NCBI GenBank assembly: GCA_033557835.1
Contig: JAWQRO010000160.1
Span: forward strand, 1 to 51,673
Direction: 5' to 3'
From: Helochares maculicollis
Lineage: Eukaryota; Arthropoda; Insecta; Coleoptera; Hydrophilidae
Length of the DNA: 51,673 nucleotides
Below the pieces are notes generated by a model that was not told the origin of the DNA, ran no database searches, and worked only from the letters and a program-made list of their open reading frames with translations. Each line of letters opens with the position of its first letter. Position 1 is the first letter of the stretch. Below are positions 11,458 to 22,615 of this stretch, one piece after another. Position numbers and translations under genes: made by a program.

Positions 11458-14400
11458 AGCTAGTTTACTCTGAGATTTCGCTTTGTTCTAAATTGAAGCA
11501 GATTTTATTATAGCAAATGTAATATTAATTATCGCCTGTAAAAATATCGTGCATAGATTATTGGAGATACTCAAAAACTCATTACCAGGTGCTCGCGCAG
11601 CATAATTCGATGAACAAGAAACACTGATGTAAATTGAATTTCTCAGGATACAAGAGATTTATTGGAAAACGATGATGAATAAGTAAAAGATTTGATAGCA
11701 ATGAAATTGAAATTGCTTTTGAAATATTTGTGTGAAAAGCAAAAACAGTTATTTACTTACGTAGAGCCAGAACCAACTTATTCTTAATGTAAGAACTACA
11801 GATTGTCTGGGAATATAAAATATTGAAAATAGAAATAGCTGCGAACACATTACCACAAGGAAGTTGAGAACGTAGTTTGCAGTAAGATTTCAGTGATGTT
11901 GTTCCTTCCTAGCAAATATCGATGATCCAAATAATTTAGCATGAAACTGGAAGACATAGTTTGTTGTATTAAAGTCAATCGAGTTAACGGGCGTTGAGTA
12001 AATCGATGCAGTAAGTGCAGCAACAGCCAGAGGAATTTACTATTCTAACGACATATAAAAGCAATCAAATATCATTTAAACGCAGTATAAATTAGATTGA
12101 CTGCGAACTATTAAACTAGTATAACAACAACGTTCCAAAGTTACCTACTTAAATTAGAAACGTTAATAAATCAATATTTATCAGTCATTTTCTTTTCCTA
12201 CTTTTATGCAATAATATAGTTAAATTAATCGAAATGATCTCCAACTTGTTTGCAGCGAATAATGTTTTGAAAGGCCCCATAATTTCGATTGGCAGTTATC
12301 TATTTGAGGAATTCAGTGCTTGTTGTGCGATTGCAAAATAGTATCATTGAGTTTCAATCCACTAACACATATTTGTGTTAAAACTATGCATAATTCATGC
12401 GTATTTAGTTTTATCTCATTATTAAATTAAATTCTTATGGGCATAAGTGCCTAAAGTGGATTAATAACATAGGAAATAAATGTTTGGGCGGAATCCAAAC
12501 TTAACTGAGCAGTTTAGAAAAAGTGTTCCATTCGCATGTAAGAGTTACAAAATGCAATAACCCCGATGCAGCGGGGTCATATGCGAACATTATTTAAAGG
12601 TCCAGCAAGAACATTATGCTACACATATCTACAAGGTAGGCATGCATAATGTAACTTAGCTCAGAGTTTAAAAACCCCGAAGTTAAGCAAACTTAAGATT
12701 TTAAAAGCGAGCTTTTCCAATTCTAGATATCACTTTTCGAATCTGCCCAAATAGTCGGAAAATCACCAATACATGCGGAGCCGCTTAGGGGCCACAATCA
12801 TGTGCAATTATAACCATAAATTCGACCTTATGTCATGCACAGTTACAGTTCAAACTCCTCTCACAATGCTCCTTTATTATCTTCCTGCACCAATCGTCGA
12901 CGTACCTCCGTTCTTCGAGCGTATGTTCGTCTTGAGGAGACGTCGATAAAGCAATCCGTCGTTATTTGAGTCGTACTGCTACTCCATATAACATCTGCCT
13001 TTTCTAGCCAACCGAGCCTTGGCTTTGGCAATTATATGCCTTCTTGTGTTGGATTTCTTTTTTTACATATACATATTTTATAGTTTTTATCAAAGTGTGT
13101 ATGTGTTTTCATTTCTTCGTCTCTTCGCTTAGTTCGTTGACTTAGTAACCTTTCTCATTAAGGTTCAAAGGCGCCATCTAATTACAAATGCAATTTTAAG
13201 AATTGATCCACTATTCGTTATGTAATTTTCACCCAACACGTATATATTTAGTTGAATATTCAATTTTTAATACAAAAATAACTTGTTAGAAAATCCAGAC
13301 TAATGACAACATGGCAATCGAATGGAATCCAAGCGAACATTAAATAGATTTGCTCCACTCAATACATTCTAATTGATTCGAATAATATAAAAAAGCAATA
13401 TCCTTATACAATAACTTTTAACAGAAAAGAAATGGTAATAATTGCTTATAAGTACATATATGACAGATGGCCAAATGTATGAGAACGTTCGGTATCCAAA
13501 GGCAAATGACTCTTCTATAGAAACACCTAATAATTTGCCTATAATCGATTAATCAAATGCTTCCCGTAATGGCAATATAATAACCCAGCATGGGTATTAA
13601 CAAGTCCTTGTATAGAGGCATGCTTGGTTTTAAGATATTGCTTAGGAAAACTTAGCACCCGCATGAAACGTCGGCGTCGTCCTGACAAGGCATTTGAGAT
13701 TGGAGCTTGCTCCGGTGGACACGTCTCGAACAATGTATAACGGTCAAGCTGCCCTTAACATTTCAGGACACTATCTTAATATGTCATTAACATCATGTAC
13801 AATAGTACTGTTTTAGTTCATGCTCCCTTGCACTTCCATCCGAGCTGTTTCTACTCTCTAAATGTTAACAATAACCGGACCCGGACATGAATGTTAATTG
13901 GATGATATATCAGAATGCATTAAAGTTTCTCGAAATAATTGTGGAAAATGGGGGCACTATTATTAAAGACAACTAAACTATAGATTTATTTCGATGTATT
14001 TCTCATCCTCGCTCTCAGTCGATATTAGTTCTAAATCAATTAATTACTCCCAGCAAAACTATTGTCTCTTACATCTTTTCGAGTTGCATACTTGCGCATC
14101 ATATGGGCGGCAATGAAACTACTGAAAACCGACAACAAAGTAAACAAAAAGGAAACAAAAGACATATTGTTACCATTAATAGTCCGCTCGACTTATGCCG
14201 CAATCACCGACAATTACTGCAAACCATAACAGAAACGATCAATTTGGAATTCCTAGCAATCAATTCAGTTAAGAGAATCCTTGACTGCGTTTGAGTATGT
14301 GCATGAAGCATTGCTTGCTTATTTTAATGCAGCATCTACCATTTAATACCAACTACAAACTTAAAAACTGAAGTTTTCATGTCTTCTAACTGAACACATA

Positions 14401-15419
14401 ATAATCCTTTTAATATTTCAACAAATTTATTTTTAGGTTGTGTATCCGAATCGATTACTGCATCGAGCTAATTATCTAGCGGTTATATATATACTGCCCT
14501 ATAAATTATTTAACCGATCACATTAATACGATTTTATGGGCGATTTGCAATGCAACCGCACATGAAGAGCGAAGTTATAGAAAACCCTCGTCTTTGTATT
14601 GACGTTCACCTATCCTTGGTCGAATCTAGGACTTCATTTTCATATTAGTATAAAAACTTGTTCCAGTAAATATACAAATAAAATACTATACCGTCGGTGC
14701 AATAAGTTCCAACCAACATATTTCAGATAAATTACGTTAAAACGATGTTGGTTAAACCCTCTTTCATATCATAATACATAGCGTTTATTCTGATTCGACT
14801 TTATAATGAAATTTGAACGACATTTAAAGCAGAAGTATGCATTTAAAACGATATAAGTATGAAACTAAGGATAACTAAAAGCATTAAGAAACAGAACGAT
14901 GTTTTTAGTCAATGCCATCGCTCACCAGAGGCAATGCTGCTGTTTAATTCTTGTAATAAACGATTGTTTGTTGAAGCAATCATTGTTGTATTCATCACTG
15001 CTTAGTACATTTCTAGCGCAATTGTATAAAAGTATTTCCGTCATAATAATTGACTTTGTAAGAGCTATTTACACAAATTTACTGTTTACCTATCTGTGTA
15101 AGTAATCCTATTATCTGATGACTTTTATTTTGTAATTACACAATGAAACGTCTTGTGGATTTTTGACAAAATTAAACTCATAATGAAGTAGAATTAATAT
15201 TTTTCGAAAAGTTATGGCGAAGAAACCCAATATACGTGGCAAACAAATAGTTTTTAATTTCTTAGACTAATCTTCCTGCCACTTGAACTAAAAAGTGGTC
15301 CAATATGAAGATTATAGAAAAACTCTTGCCATTTATATAGTGTTGTTTATTCGGTGGTATAAAACCCTGTTAGATGAATGCCAATAAAGTCCTGGAAAGT
15401 CAATTTTAAAGCATTATCG

Positions 15420-15660
15420 TAATTAAATAGTCCCAGTTGCGGAGGAGCTAGTAGTCAATAGGAGCTAGGTCTGGTGAGTATGGAGGATGATAAAGAATTT
15501 CGATGCGCCCGGTTTCACGAACTTCTAACGAATTACTCCTGGGCCACCATACACTCAACTTCAGTTTCTTTTGATGGTTATTGCGATTTGGAGTATAGTT
15601 TTCTGATTGTCCAACCACTACGTTAAACGTTTGTAGTTGTATATTGAATCCATTTCTCAT
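15420..15660 (-). mobile_element. mariner-type transposase fragment, internally deleted
   Basis: The - strand frame (15660 to 15448) contains KKLKLSVWW followed closely by YHPPYSPDLAPIDY. These are two hallmark blocks of mariner (DD34D) transposases: the central K..L.VWW segment, and the HPPYSPDLAP.DY segment that carries the third catalytic Asp. In a full protein they lie about 90-100 residues apart and enclose the HDN catalytic motif. Here only about 20 residues separate them, so the middle is deleted. The first Asp region (GDEKW) is also missing. No terminal repeats were identified. The KK.KLSVWW spelling resembles the mellifera group, but the fragment is too short to be sure. It is a dead insertion near the 3' end of da intron 1. 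Confidence 0.75.
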
Positions 15661-15950
15661 GAGATAATACGATATGACTCAAAAATTGATCTAATTTATA
15701 CCAAGAAAGCAACAACAAGCAAGTTCCAACGGCTTTTATTTCTGTTTCTCATTCGGTTCTTGTGGAACCACCATATCCAGGTTTTTCTCGTCATCGACTT
15801 AATTTAAATAAATCAATATTATTGGTAATATTATTAACTACAAGGTTTATCCTTGAAATGTTTGATTAAAATTATTTAATTCCATTTCTGTTATTTTCCT
15901 TGACATTTGCTCTACATGTACTAAATAATATGACTTTTATTTAATTTTAG

Positions 15951-16000
15951 AAAAACCAGGATTCCAACCACCATATGGTGCCATCGAAACCCCGGGAATG
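15951..16000 (+). CDS. da: daughterless, coding exon 2 (50-nt exon)
   Basis: This is a very short internal exon. With the single base left over from exon 1 it reads EKPGFQPPYGAIETPGM, finishing in phase 0. Its borders are TTTAATTTTAG| and |GTGAGT. The PPYG..E..GM pattern matches the segment after IANK in insect Da proteins (SPYGSLGVENGM in Drosophila as I recall). It is Pro/Gly-rich, lies between the activation domain and the low-complexity linker, and has no catalytic or binding residues. The phase match on both sides and the family pattern make the exon convincing despite its size. Confidence 0.85.
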
Positions 16001-16865
16001 GTGAGTAAACCATTTAGTATTTTTAGGACTACAGCGATTTGCGACCAAATACTAATACTATGTTATCCTGTTATTGTTCAATGCGTAATTTTTATGTATA
16101 AAATAGGTAACTCATAAAATGATAATTAAGTTTCTATGTCTCACACACACATGAACGTATAGTAAAACATTTAAAAAGTCCCCTATGTATCTAAAAATGT
16201 TTTCTTCTGCATAATAAATAGGAATGCAGCCTGCGTTTTTCCGCTCAGCGTTCAAAAGTTTTGTCAATAAGACTGATAGAGATCTTTCAGACAAACAACA
16301 GATTTTATAAAAATTTATCTTTTATTGAATTTATGCGATATTTTCATGAACTAAAGTTCATTTACCGATTTGCTCTATAGTCATATTAATTTAGAAAATT
16401 GTCAGAAATTATAACTTGTCGAAAATAACAGATCAGAGCTTAAATCACATTCTAAGTGAAATGACGATCTTATGACCCAGTAAGTAAGTAGATACGAATT
16501 TAATTAATAGCGATAAAGAATCGTACATGTTGTATCGACTAAGCTTTGCAATTTCAACCAATATCTAATAAGGAGTATTATAATACTCTTAAATTAGTTC
16601 AAATGCCAAAAGGGTATATTGTATTTAAGGAGTCTCAAATCGAAATAATAAGTATGTCGAAAAAATCTATAGCTCTAAAGTTTCTCTACAAAGCAAGTGT
16701 TGCTAGAGAACAAAAGGCAAATCTACCGGAATAATTATTATAACTTGCTCGATTTCAAATTTCCATTATAGATTTCTCCACATTAGAATCAGGATTATTT
16801 TGGATTACACTTGCCGAATTTTAAAACGACCAGCCAAAAAATTATTTGGAGAATTTTGCGGTTTA

Positions 16866-16934
16866 ATGTTCATGTTTTCAAAAAAAGTAGCGATGTTCAT
16901 GTTTTCAAGAAAAGTAGCGATGTTCATTATTTTT
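16866..16934. repeat. 27-bp tandem repeat, 2.5 copies
   Basis: Two adjacent 27-bp units (16866-16892 and 16893-16919) begin ATGTTCATGTTTTCAA and end AGTAGCG. They differ at one base (A to G). A third, partial and diverging copy starts at 16920. The near-identity implies a recent slippage or duplication event. Confidence 0.85.
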
Positions 16935-18198
16935 GTCGAATAAAAATATATATTAATTTCTCAAGTTTATTATCCTACTCGCTTTTTAAATAATTCACCG
17001 ACATGTCCATATTCACGTCATCGTGTGCCTGTGTGTGTTACTAAAATCCCAATAGTTTAAAACAACAAGCAGGATGTACTATAGGTTTAAAAAGAACGCC
17101 GAATAATAGGGCAGCATATACATAAAACGGAAGGTAATAAACGTGATTATGTAGGTAAAACCCTTGCGCCGCCAACTTTCCAAATTGCATTATTAAAATT
17201 GTCTTTATAACTCTGGGTGGTGTATATAAAGCGGGCAACAGCAGATAATTGAATATTATCGTTGTATTTTATCTTGTAGATTCGGCATGATTTAGGGAAC
17301 ATCATAAAGGTTGTCGTTACGCTCAGTACTCTGGGGTTTTTATTACTCTGAGAACCCTCGTGCAAAATTACTACTTTTGTCTCTCTGCCGAAGTTACTTA
17401 CCGGCAAAGTTTACCGTTCCCGACTTAGTGTTTGTGTCACTATTTCTCCGGAGCGGCAAGCCTACACTAGCGGAACTTTAGGTAGCTGATAAACTTGGAT
17501 GAAGCAGAAGTGGATTACATTGGATTTGATGGGTCAAAATTATTACTTCATTCTAAACTTCCGTTTTAACAAGGACGATTTATTCCCTAAACTTCTTGCG
17601 TATTCCCTAGTTTAAAGAAATTTTCAAATCCATATAGTAACAATTTATTCCCGAGTTTTTCCTTTTGGCACATTTCATTAAATTTGAGAAGTTTAAGGCT
17701 CTCCCTGACATCCTGGATTATATCAAATGGCACATATCAAAATATCGGACCGGAGAAAGAAAAAACTATTATATCTCTTTAAATTGAAAAATAAATAAGG
17801 TCGGGATTTTGCGGCCACTGCTATTTCACCATATAAAAAATCAATCGCTGTAATATTACCGACAGAGAACTCTTTAGCAGAAAGAAACGTATCTCAAAAA
17901 CTCGGGAGAGACATAAAATATAAAACAAATTACTGAAGGAGGGAATGAGCCGGTCGGGAGTTTTAGCGCACGGTTCGAGGTTTTCGCCGTCGTCGGAGAA
18001 ACTTATTCAACAAAACACGCATTAAAGTAGCAACAGAAATTACAATCCTCCCATCGTCACAGCACACGAATGCTCCTTGTTCACTTTGCGGTCAGAGATG
18101 GATTTCTCGGCGGCAAGCCAGAACTCAAAGCTTGATGAAAAGCTTACTAGATTAGTTTTTGCTACATTTGTAGGCTACATATGAAGAAAATTTCAAAT

Positions 18199-18223
18199 AA
18201 TTATTGTTTATTAAACAATAATT
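18199..18223. repeat. Perfect 12-bp inverted repeat
   Basis: AATTATTGTTTA, a single T, then TAAACAATAATT. It is a near-continuous palindrome in da intron 2. It is AT-rich, so chance or a transposon end are both possible. The core TGTTTA/TAAACA resembles a forkhead-type binding site on each strand, but this is inference. Confidence 0.7.
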
Positions 18224-19068
18224 TCGTAGAAATCAATATCGTTGTTTCGTAATTAAAGCATTGATGGTTTTTTATTCAAAGATGTCGTTTCAGTCTTACT
18301 ATAGGTTATCCCATGAATCTATTTTATTTTAATGCAGTCAACATTCTTCAAATGGAAAAAGATCCTAATATAAAAGGTTTTTTTCCTAGCAGATAGTCTC
18401 AATAAACTCACATTCAACAAGGACTAACACAACAAGCTTCTATAACCTGCCTTAGAACATATTTATACAATTTCATATCAATTAACGTTTCGCATACTTC
18501 GCGTATTTATTATTATATAGGTATTACTTTACTTTAAAAAGATATGTAGGCGGCAATCACAAAGATTTACTAGTTTACATTGTACTGGAACCATTTTGAA
18601 CGATAACGCAAACCGAATCTTTAAACACTGCAATTAAACGAATTGATTAGCTGGTCAACCAACCGCGCCACAGAGGTCACAGAGTATTGGTAGCATGGCG
18701 ATACAGATAGATTTAATTAAGATGATCATGAACATATATACACATACCTTCCTGTTAAACAAGCCATAGTTTATTTACGTGATGATAAATGGCGATTTAT
18801 ATTTGTTTACCGTTCTCATGCATATTGGCATAGACTCAATGCCGATCAGAATGGTCAATGTTAATGTTAAACCTGGAACAGATAATGAGTAAAGCACAAT
18901 GCAAATTAATCAAAGTTTCACCCTATAACTGCTGTGATATATACTTTTCTTTTGTTTGAAGCTACAAAACTAAAGCGGCAATTCCTATTTTATTTTTGCC
19001 AGATTTATTTTAAATTTAATATCATAAAGTTGTGTTAGCAAAAATTAAATGTTTTCTTTGTGTTCCAG

Positions 19069-19290
19069 GCATACGCGTTAAGTCCGGCCGGACCGGGCTA
19101 CTCGGGACCTGGTGCGAGTCCAACTCAGGCTACCGGAGAGCCTTTCGCGGCGGATAGTCCATATTTTCCTTTTAGTGCGCGACCGGGAAGTAGACTGTCA
19201 CCCGCTAAAGCAAAAGTGACCCCTGGTGTGCTTAGGCCTACAAAAGAAGAACCACAACAGCCTAGTGCAGCCATTGACCAACAATGGGTG
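19069..19290 (+). CDS. da: daughterless, coding exon 3
   Basis: The exon has 222 nt, exactly 74 codons, in phase 0 at both ends, between TTCCAG| and |GTAAGT. It begins AYALSPAGPGYSGPGASP and ends EEPQQPSAAIDQQWV. It is rich in Pro, Gly, Ser and Ala with no folded domain, as expected for the linker between AD1 and the loop-helix activation domain of E-proteins. Its GC content is clearly higher than the flanking intron. The three exons together give 119 residues, compared with roughly 700 in Drosophila Da. The second activation domain and the C-terminal bHLH must lie on exons right of the window. The assignment to da rests on frame continuity with exon 2 and composition rather than a motif of its own. 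Confidence 0.85.
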
Positions 19291-20475
19291 GTAAGTTTAC
19301 ATTTAATAACTCCATAACGAAGAATCTTCATTTAAACTACATGCTCAAACAATTTTGAAGTGTAAAGCATCATTAAAAAACTTGAAGTTAAAAAAGTTGG
19401 AAGTCTTCTAATATTTAAAAATATAATAAATACAAACAAAAATATATGAACATTTTAAAATTGTTATGCACACAATCGAAGCGTAAAATATGTTGCACTT
19501 GAAAACAATCGTTTGCTATCCATTAGAGATGAGTGCAAGGAGGAATGTATACGTACATCCGATGACCGACAATGAACCCAAAAATCCAATAATAACGCTT
19601 ATAAAATTTAAACTGCAGCTATACAAGGTAACAACACAAGAGTACTTGAAATGTGCTCTTAGAATGCCCAGTTAATCTTAAAAATCTTACTTTAACGTGC
19701 TGAAAATCGTAAATATTGATCATCCTTAAACCAACCTTCTCTACGTTCCTTATTATTATACAAAATTAGATATCGATAAAATCTTGGCCAAGTTCCAAGT
19801 CTAGAAAGCCATTGAAGAAACTTTAAGGTGCTAGAAAAATAATTTTCGACAATATTTTTAGTTTCGCATACGAGCTACATATCGAACTGATGGGGCCCAT
19901 TAACAATCAAGCTCCACGCCTAAACATACAAAGCAGAAACTCTCCGACAATCGCCGGTAGTATTTAAATCAATCTACCTCTATAATAGTTCATCGCAAAT
20001 CCAGACTTGATATGTATTAAGGAGAGAATAGATCTCAATTTAATAAATCAGGAGACGAAAATTGACGTTTATTGCTGAAAAAAGTTGCAAACTTTTCAAA
20101 AGCTCTGAGGGATTTATTGGATATTAGCGTCGGATCAAATAATACGTTCAAACTTAAAAATTGCTCGTTGACTGCGTTTTCCTTTTTCACAAGGATAATG
20201 CGATTTCAAAAGAGAGTGACGAAGGCATTAAGGCTTTTCAGTACACGATTTATTGAAAAATCGCATTTTTAACAGCCGCATAGATTATTAACATCTACAT
20301 ATACTACAGATATTGCACCTCGAATCTATACTAGATGTATGCAAATTAGAAATTTACATTCATATAAAAACCGCAGAAGGAATTAATAATTTCTTAATTT
20401 GGGTTGATTACGAAATTGCCATTGCTTATAAATCTAATAATAAAACCAGATTTAAGACGAATTCTTCGGAGACGG

Positions 20476-20499
20476 AAGTAGGTGGATAGCCACCTACTT
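20476..20499. repeat. Perfect 10-bp hairpin
   Basis: AAGTAGGTGG, loop ATAG, CCACCTACTT. A weaker outer pairing (AAGAC with GTCTT) flanks it. The stem is GC-richer than its surroundings, so chance is less likely than for AT palindromes. It has no tail of T residues and sits in an intron. The stem is too short on its own for a microRNA precursor. Confidence 0.7.
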
Positions 20500-20989
20500 T
20501 AAGTCTTGTTCTTATAAGTCGGCGAAATGATCATAAGAGATCCGGTTAGTCTTAACAAATTACAAGTAATTTAGCTATGGACTTATTAAATATTGTATCG
20601 CTATATGCTTGATTCACGGGTTATTAATTTTGTTTACATTTTCCCGATGTTGCTTTAGTCGTCCAGTTTCAAAACATAACGCCTCTGCAGCTCCGCTTTT
20701 ACTGTTTATCCTAAAAAAGTGGCTAAAGGAGAAAAATCTGTTAAGGTTTAATGAAATAAATATAAACACATCGTGCAGAGAAGTGAGAAGTTAAAGTGCT
20801 TCCTAAAAGTACTTCGCAAGAAGTTGAACATAATGGCCCGAAAAGACGATACGTAACTAAAGCGGAACTATCGAAAAATTTTCTGTGGAATAAGAAAAAT
20901 CTCTAGTGGACATAAACATTTTATTAGGGAAAATCCTAAGGAAAATAAAAGATACATTGAGTTGCGAACAGTTCATGCACAAATCGTTT

Positions 20990-21310
20990 GATCGCATCAG
21001 CTTGCCATGTACATTTATTTGCACTCTCCTTCGGCGAGCAATAAACGAAGAAGGTGAAGAAGAAGGACGAGAACGACAAACGAACGGTCTTTCCGTGAAT
21101 GATCGTCTGCCAGAGGAGCGCGTCCTCCCGCCCCACTTCCTTTTAAATAAATCGCAAGACAGTGTATTGAAGCGACTAAACGGCTGAGTAGGCCATTTAC
21201 CGGAATCCTCCGGGCTCCGGGTGATTTGCCATGACTGACAACCCAATTATCCTGCTGCTCGATCGGCCCGCGCCGCTCCGATTTCGGGATTCTAGCGAGC
21301 GGCAAACGAC
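20990..21310. other. GC-rich island in da intron 3
   Basis: About 320 bp are markedly richer in G+C and CpG than the surrounding intron. They include segments such as GAGGAGCGCGTCCTCCCGCC and GATCGGCCCGCGCCGCTCCG. Overlapping open frames exist on both strands (for example + 20906-21187 and - 20857-21246, 21015-21314), as expected when stops are rare. None has splice borders or a recognised motif, so I do not call a gene. It could be an enhancer, an alternative promoter or a non-coding exon. Confidence 0.5.
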
Positions 21311-21799
21311 GCAAACAATAACAAATTACTAGAGTTTCTCTTTCTTGCGTTTAGTATTAGGGGAGAATTACTAAATTTTCTGATTAAATTATATAGTATA
21401 CGTCTGGTATATTGAAGCCATTGCCATAGCTTTTTACTTTCAGGAAATGTTAAGAGAAACTGAGATAATTCATGGAAAGTGTGTTATTTAATAACTAATT
21501 AGAGAAGATTTTTGTTTGTTTTATTCTTTCTTAGCTGTTTCCCATAACATATTTATTAGTTTGGTTAGGGTGCTTTGATTTTTTTATGAATATCAGTTTG
21601 ATACATAATCTTATGTCACTATCATTAACTCGATGGACACTGTTGTACCTTTACTGTAATTAATGTTATTAGTACGATGCGCGCATTTGTTGCACCAATG
21701 GCCTATTAAAGTAATCATAACTTTATTTCTATGCGAGGTTTGGTTCTAAAATTTTACATATAAAGATGGAAAAAATCAGCAAGGAGAAACTTTATTGTT

Positions 21800-22615
21800 T
21801 TTAAAGTTTTCTACTCTATGTACCAATTTTGGAAGCAATTATTTCACTAGTTGATACAGAAAAAAACGTGTTTTTAAAAGCATCAGCTGCTTCTGGCAAG
21901 TGTAACCAATAACCACGCAATCCGTTCCTGATTTTTAGAAAAGTAAAAAAAGCATCGGAGCTCTGGTCGGGTGTGTATGGAGGATGGTCTCTAAATTCAA
22001 CGTTTTATCGCTCTAAAAATGCAATTGTCTGGTCAGCTGTTTGCGAAGTTGCATTGCCTTGAGGGTAGAATGATTCGTCGTGATGGGTTGATTTTTGGAA
22101 GTTCGGCAATTACCTACAGCAAACCAATCGGCATTAGCTGTTTTCGGTCTTGTAGAAGACTTGTTGCTGCATGACCTGATTTGAAGGTAAATGTCGCGAC
22201 AATCTGTTTGGACAAACTTCGAGAACGTATCACTTTTGTCGGATTTTCTTCACCCTGGCACAACCAAACAGACGACTGGCGCTCTGGTCCACTTAAATAA
22301 ATCCAAAGTTCAACACCACTGAAGGTTCTGTACTCGATTTTGCAGTTTCATGAGCTCAATCGCTGTGAAGTCTTTTGATACCAGTTTAACCAATATCATT
22401 TTAATTTTTCAAAAGACTGGAAACTGGAAACTAATTTTTTACATATAATCCTTCATGCAAGATTTTTTAATTGCAATCTTTGTAATGCCCAACGTGACCG
22501 CAATTTTACGATGTCACGTCTATCATTAATGAAAGCATCACATACAGCATCATGTGTTCTGGGGTGACTGCGGTTTTGGTGGACTTGTCTTTGGATTGTG
22601 ATTAGTCAAACGTCT
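21800..22615 (-). mobile_element. Decayed mariner transposase, near full length
   Basis: Read on the - strand, the frames (with many stops and shifts) follow a mariner protein from N to C terminus. The order is: PKPQSPQNT and KIAVTLGI (helix-turn-helix region, 22615-22480); ELWIYLSGPERQSSVW (22320-22270); PTKVIRSRSLSKQIVATF (22250-22190); HPPYTPD (about 21980); and EAADAFK (about 21885). The NPTK-RSRS-SKQ block is typical of the mariner subfamilies related to cecropia or irritans and differs from Mos1. The first catalytic Asp of GDE.W reads Val here, and the HDN motif reads QGN, so the protein would be inactive even without the stops. No terminal repeats were identified. It is an old insertion in da intron 3. 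Confidence 0.75.

Larger units (their letters stand above)
2241..15950 (+). other. da intron 1 (about 13.7 kb)
   Basis: The intron runs from the donor GTAAGT at 2241 to the acceptor TTTAATTTTAG ending at 15950. It is AT-rich, with no open frame I can defend as a gene. Listed separately are a CT-rich microsatellite (8675-8703), a diverged tandem duplication (11177-11457) and a mariner scrap (15420-15660). Less AT-rich patches occur near 12870-13040 and 13600-13740. A small GC hairpin (CCCCG-ATGCAG-CGGGG) lies at 12561-12576. Frames at 10020-10220 (-) and 10384-10731 (+) have no recognisable similarity and face each other. Much of the intron is likely to be unrecognisable old transposon DNA and enhancers, but the sequence alone does not show which. 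Confidence 0.75.
16001..19068 (+). other. da intron 2 (about 3.1 kb)
   Basis: The intron runs from GTGAGT at 16001 to TTTCTTTGTGTTCCAG ending at 19068. It holds a 27-bp tandem repeat (16866-16934), a perfect 12-bp inverted repeat (18199-18223) and a patch of raised GC at about 17930-18130. The open frames inside it (for example 16546-16734 + and 17041-17407 -) are short and unlike known proteins. Confidence 0.8.

Noticed and set aside
19125..19331. 68-codon - strand frame over da exon 3
   Set aside because: It is the antisense shadow of a GC-richer coding exon; the + strand frame fits da with exact phases.
20857..21314. Overlapping open frames of 66-129 codons on both strands
   Set aside because: They follow from low stop density in a GC-rich island. 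None has splice borders, a family motif or a favoured strand.
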